Source: an uncultured Bacteroides sp.
GTDB taxonomy: Bacteria; Bacteroidota; Bacteroidia; Bacteroidales; Bacteroidaceae
Assembly: GCA_934716785.1 (NCBI GenBank)
Contig: CAKUYM010000021.1
Location: 1 to 27,128 of the forward strand
Length of the DNA stretch: 27,128 nt
Direction of reading: 5' to 3'
Part shown: in pieces, positions 23,714 to 27,128 of the stretch
How the letters are laid out: each line of letters opens with the position of its first letter
How positions within the stretch are numbered: position 1 is the first letter of the stretch
Program-made: the position numbers and the translations under genes
Notes under the pieces: model-generated
Told to the model about the DNA's origin: nothing
Seen by the model: only the letters and a program-made list of their open reading frames with translations
Database searches by the model: none

Positions 23714-24490
23714 TTAGTACTTTATAGGTAAAATTCTGTTCATCGAATCTACAAAAATAGCTGCCATTCGTTGTTGCATATATGATTGTTCTCCCCGTAT
23801 GGGATGATGTCCATAAGCTATGCCTTCTGTAACTTGAATATCCGTGGAATATAATTGGCTGAAAGGTTTTCCTGTGACAGGATGTAATACATTTTTTGAG
23901 AATCCGATATATTTATCAAATTCAATTAAAGGAAATCCCCATTTAGCGGCGAGTTTTCTGATACTTTCATTGTAAACGGTGCGACAATCATGCCAGTGTG
24001 TACATAATACAATAATTGCAGGTTTGCCATAAGGAGTATTATAGTATTTGGATGTAGTATCGTTACGTAATTCATAGCATTCCGTGAGGTAGCGTTTGAT
24101 GACATAATCATAGGCTGCCGCGTAATTGCTGCGATCAAATGGTACTTCATAATCCGTGTATTTATCTTTCAGTTGAAGTTCTTCATAAACATCTTTATTA
24201 TGTACTTGCATAATGACTAATGCATCAATATCTTCCAGTTCTTCTTTGGAGTAGAGGGTGCCATTGGCCATTCGGTTAGCTGTATTGGCCATAGCTTCTC
24301 CGCCTATGGCCCGGTTAATGGCTTCGGCATTCAGTTTGCGACAACCGATTTCGAACCAACCGTTTAGCGGAGAAGCGAATGAGGCTCCTGTCAATAAGAT
24401 TTTGTATTCAGTTGTTTTTGACAGATTTTGTGCTACTGCTATTCCTGTGAATATATAGAATAACAGCACGGTTAGAAATGTCTTCTTCAT
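23714..24490 (-). CDS. Secreted SGNH-type hydrolase (probable carbohydrate esterase)
   Basis: This 258-residue protein has a signal peptide ending near Ala20-Gln21. The SGNH blocks can be placed: Ser37 in ILLTGASFASPL (block I), a Gly pair in RAIGGEAMA (block II), Asn98 in VIMQVHNKDV (block III) and the terminal YGHHPIRGEQ (block V His). Spacing agrees with a GDSL/SGNH esterase, and the length resembles Bacteroides DUF5040 proteins. Between a fucosidase and a beta-helix protein it probably removes acetyl or methyl esters from the same glycan. Not certain for the acid residue and substrate. Confidence 0.72.
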   Translation of the reverse strand: MKKTFLTVLLFYIFTGIAVAQNLSKTTEYKILLTGASFASPLNGWFEIGCRKLNAEAINRAIGGEAMANTANRMANGTLYSKEELEDIDALVIMQVHNKDVYEELQLKDKYTDYEVPFDRSNYAAAYDYVIKRYLTECYELRNDTTSKYYNTPYGKPAIIVLCTHWHDCRTVYNESIRKLAAKWGFPLIEFDKYIGFSKNVLHPVTGKPFSQLYSTDIQVTEGIAYGHHPIRGEQSYMQQRMAAIFVDSMNRILPIKY

Positions 24491-24503
24491 ATTTTCTTAT
24501 TTT

Positions 24504-26252
24504 TTATGGTTTATCTATAATTCTGTATTTATCTACAGTAGGATTTAGTCCTTGTTTTAAATCGTGATACAATGGAGGTTTGTTAAAGTCAAAACTATAA
24601 GGCTCATAAAGTGTGGCACAATCCGGATGAGTCTCTCCGAATAGTTTATATTCTTTCCATAACCGGTCATAATTATCGATGGCTTTACGAATACTTTTTG
24701 TGTCATATTGGCCGTTCATATCTCCTTCGTAGCCTTTGAGCATGATAATCCAACCCTGTTCATAGATTGAATATAAGAGTAATCCGTACTTGGCGGAAGT
24801 TTGTAAGTAACGCTTTAGTTCCGGATTGCCTGTTTGTATTTTATCGGCTAGTGCTACAATCTCTTTCCAGATAGCAACACTTTGGGCTTTTTCTATTATG
24901 ATTTTATGAGTTAGTCCTTGTTCTATAATAGTTTTGAGATTCTGTCTTAATTCTTTTTCTCCTCCGATGAATTGATCTCTCGTCCACCATACATTGATGG
25001 GGAGAACTAAAGAAGCTCTTCCTCTGACAATTGCATCAGCAGACAAAAGAGAAAGACGATGAAAACGTTCGATATCTTTTCCTTTGAATCCGTTGGCTAT
25101 GGCGTATTTCTTGAATAATTCCTTTTCCGGTAACGACATCTGGTTTGCCCAATTGACCAATATTGCAACGTTTATGTCGCACCATAATTCATTTTTGATA
25201 TAGGGACCTCTCCAGCCTCCTCCTCTTGACCATGTCCAAATACCGGCAAAATTGGGATTTGATTTTAACTGGTTCAAACAGTAAGGTTGGGAGTCTGATT
25301 TTAATTCTTCAAATCCGTTAAGTACACCGTCTGCAATATAATTCGGGTATGCTCCTTTGCCTTCATATTCGCGTTGACATTCAATTTCTACAATTTGTCT
25401 GTGCTTACCTATTCCTAATGTAGGGTTGAATTTATATGTTCGGTGATAATCCCCCTGTACGTGTTTTATGCATAGATATAGATTGGGGTGAGGTGTAACG
25501 TTGTTTGTTACGGAAAGGTAATATTGGGGATTGATATGGAAGTAGCCGAAATCCCATGTACGATAGAAGATTTTTTTATTTTGGCGTATGCACACTTCTT
25601 CTCTCAGCAGATTTATTAGGTTACTGTGTATTTTTTCTCCTCCATCGGTTTTATATATAGAATTATGTTCCCATGATTTTTCGTTTCTAGGTATGGGGCC
25701 ATTACCTGTGTGGAAAGGAGTATTTTGCAAGTAAGTTTCTCCTACGCGAATAACCAGACCGTCAAGTTTCGGAAAACGTTTAAATATTTCTTGAAGCATG
25801 ATTCGGTGTATCTCTTGTGTTTTGGGGCGAGTGAAGTCAATTCGTCCTATTGCGTCACAAATTTCATTTTTATAAATCTCCACCAAGCGTTTGGGAAGTA
25901 CAATAATATCAGTAAAGTAATATGCTTCCAATCCGGCTTTATGGATAGCTTCAATCTTGTTCTCTATGCGGGTGGCAACAGAGTCGATCCATAGACGCTC
26001 CTTAGAACCGGCAGGACATATTCTCGGGTCTAAACTGCTATATGTTATGGCTGTATGTACAGACTGAAATTCATTAACTACCTGTGCGTTAAAGCCATAT
26101 TGCACTAAATTCTCAGGTTCATTGAACCAAGTATTTGTGAAAGGTTCACCCGGATTATGATGAACCATATCCATAATAATAGGAGTTTGAGCAAACAAGC
26201 AACTCCACAGTGTGTTCGCTAGTAAAAGGACTAGAAATAGGTGTTTTCTCAT
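24504..26252 (-). CDS. Secreted 582-residue protein, probable glycoside hydrolase of unrecognised family
   Basis: I do not recognise the family. I start at ATG 26252 (MRKHLFLVLLLANTLWSCLF then AQTP), because the longer frame begins upstream of the previous gene's stop and adds non-signal residues. The mature protein looks like a (beta/alpha)-barrel: IIMDMVHHNPGEP at the first strand, YGFNAQVVNEF, a helical GLEAYYFTDIIVLPKRLVE, KLDGLVIRVGETYL and FYRTWDFGYFH. Later come NFAGIWTWSRGGGWRGPYI, then a helical C-terminal domain. Glu in IRVGETYL and Asp in RTWDFG are candidate catalytic residues. The gene lies seven bases after the beta-helix gene, in a fucosidase locus. Confidence 0.7.
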   Translation of the reverse strand: MRKHLFLVLLLANTLWSCLFAQTPIIMDMVHHNPGEPFTNTWFNEPENLVQYGFNAQVVNEFQSVHTAITYSSLDPRICPAGSKERLWIDSVATRIENKIEAIHKAGLEAYYFTDIIVLPKRLVEIYKNEICDAIGRIDFTRPKTQEIHRIMLQEIFKRFPKLDGLVIRVGETYLQNTPFHTGNGPIPRNEKSWEHNSIYKTDGGEKIHSNLINLLREEVCIRQNKKIFYRTWDFGYFHINPQYYLSVTNNVTPHPNLYLCIKHVQGDYHRTYKFNPTLGIGKHRQIVEIECQREYEGKGAYPNYIADGVLNGFEELKSDSQPYCLNQLKSNPNFAGIWTWSRGGGWRGPYIKNELWCDINVAILVNWANQMSLPEKELFKKYAIANGFKGKDIERFHRLSLLSADAIVRGRASLVLPINVWWTRDQFIGGEKELRQNLKTIIEQGLTHKIIIEKAQSVAIWKEIVALADKIQTGNPELKRYLQTSAKYGLLLYSIYEQGWIIMLKGYEGDMNGQYDTKSIRKAIDNYDRLWKEYKLFGETHPDCATLYEPYSFDFNKPPLYHDLKQGLNPTVDKYRIIDKP

Positions 26253-26259
26253 GATAATA

Positions 26260-27128
26260 TTATTGATTGTTATTAGTAGCTTGTTGATCTTCGATTGAAT
26301 CAAAACCCTTTTGTTGTTGTTTTATAGAATTAATTAATTGTACTCTATCCGGTAAAGACGTGCGATATTTATCTATATATAGTCCGCATTTCTCTAATTG
26401 ATATTCTGTTATAGAGCTAATTCCCGGAATATTTTTCAGACTTTTTAGAATAGATATTTTCCGGAAATTTAAGTTAGGAATTACCAAGTTTGTATTACTG
26501 CCGAAGTATGAATATTGAAAATCTTCATCTTTCCCTTCTTTTCGTAATCCGCAACGGCAGTTGATAAATATGTTATCTGCTATGCTGTTATTAATAGGCA
26601 ATTCCAGATGGTCGGTCTGTAAAAATGTACTTATGCTTGGGTAGATGTTGTCCCAGTTGCCTTCGTTAATCCGGAAAACATCGAACAAATGGGTGAATTC
26701 AGGATTTTGTGCATTATAATTTCGTTTTTTTCCACGAGCATCAATACTTATACCTGCTGCATTACAATCAAAATATAGATTATTGTGAACGTAATTGCAG
26801 TGGCCTCCGCCTATAATGGTACCGGAAACGACTTGATGGACTACGTTTTTATAAATTGAGTCCCCCGCATGTCCATCATCTGCATATAATGCATTAGCTC
26901 TTGGTGAATGATGAATAAAATTATGGCGTAAGACATTGCCTCGTGAAGTCCAGTCCCAACGACTATAAAAGGCTCCGACATCACCTGTGACTTGAGCTAT
27001 GTCGAACACTTCATTATATTCTAAAATGTTGTTGTTGCCTCCATAGATAAAGGCTGCATGGGGAGCGTTGTGCACCATATTGTGCCGGACGGTAATTCCC
27101 ACCGCATTGCCTTCTCTTATGCCGATTC
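26260..27128 (-). CDS. Right-handed beta-helix protein, C-terminal part (GH141-like?), 5' end outside window
   Basis: The frame is open to the window edge (289 codons visible) and ends at TAA 26260. The GTG at 27102 is an internal codon, preceded in frame by GIREGNA. Repeated short coils of parallel beta-helix are visible: VRHNMVHNAPHAAFIYGG, NNILEYNEVFDI, SRGNVLRHNFIHHSPRANAL and YADDGHAGDSIYKNVVHQ, then NYVHNNLYFDCNAAGISID. The Asp-rich DWTSRG and ADDG stretches resemble GH141, a family with fucosidase and xylanase members, but a pectate-lyase-like or other helix is also possible. The last 60 residues are charged and Gln/Asn-rich. It is first of four visible genes of this locus. Confidence 0.75.
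   Translation of the reverse strand, partial: IGIREGNAVGITVRHNMVHNAPHAAFIYGGNNNILEYNEVFDIAQVTGDVGAFYSRWDWTSRGNVLRHNFIHHSPRANALYADDGHAGDSIYKNVVHQVVSGTIIGGGHCNYVHNNLYFDCNAAGISIDARGKKRNYNAQNPEFTHLFDVFRINEGNWDNIYPSISTFLQTDHLELPINNSIADNIFINCRCGLRKEGKDEDFQYSYFGSNTNLVIPNLNFRKISILKSLKNIPGISSITEYQLEKCGLYIDKYRTSLPDRVQLINSIKQQQKGFDSIEDQQATNNNQ

Overview
The window reads as chromosome of a Bacteroides-type gut anaerobe. I name the genus from gene content and promoter style, not from a database match. Several genes are preceded by the Bacteroidales sigma-ABfr -7 box TAnnTTTG instead of a TATAAT box. Gene families typical of Bacteroides are present: a 6-bladed beta-propeller lipoprotein, an NVEALA-like peptide, DUF3857 proteins, GH29/GH31 polysaccharide-utilisation enzymes and a LuxR-like HTH regulator with a coiled coil.

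Layout. 1-600 is the 3' end of thrC. 731-7661 (minus) is a tight eight-gene operon that I consider the most interesting part of the window. In transcription order it encodes a TMTC-like GT-C membrane glycosyltransferase, a small secreted Ser/Thr/Asn/Gly-rich peptide with four cysteines, a 6-bladed beta-propeller lipoprotein, a membrane-anchored thioredoxin-fold protein with a CSEC motif, a small secreted protein of unknown function, a second GT-C membrane glycosyltransferase, a DPM1-like GT2 polyprenyl-phosphate sugar transferase, and a type I signal peptidase. Together these could export, cleave, cross-link and glycosylate one secreted peptide. A divergent gene (8102-8611) encodes a coiled-coil plus LuxR-type HTH protein. 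It sits between two outward-facing copies of a TTTTGTCCCCCT box, each followed exactly 30 bases later by a TAnnTTTG box. One faces the operon; the other faces a very short transcribable unit ending in a hairpin.

8612-11695 is a decayed accessory stretch. It holds an hsdS fragment, a GH31 gene that has lost its catalytic barrel and its reading frame, and a 699-base structure (10790-11488) with 132-base imperfect inverted arms around seven 22-base tandem repeat units.

11696-19755 is housekeeping-like: mscS, metY (minus), a divergent Lrp/AsnC regulator, a MATE transporter, and a pair of exported DUF3857 proteins, the second with a degenerate transglutaminase site. 19962-22013 (minus) is a three-gene operon: DUF3788, a zinc-ribbon/AraC/GyrI-like regulator, and a stand-alone GyrI-like protein. 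22326-27128 (minus) is part of a glycan-utilisation locus: a right-handed beta-helix protein (cut by the window edge), an unrecognised 582-residue secreted protein, an SGNH-type hydrolase and a GH29 alpha-L-fucosidase. I found no tRNA, rRNA, CRISPR array or intact insertion sequence.
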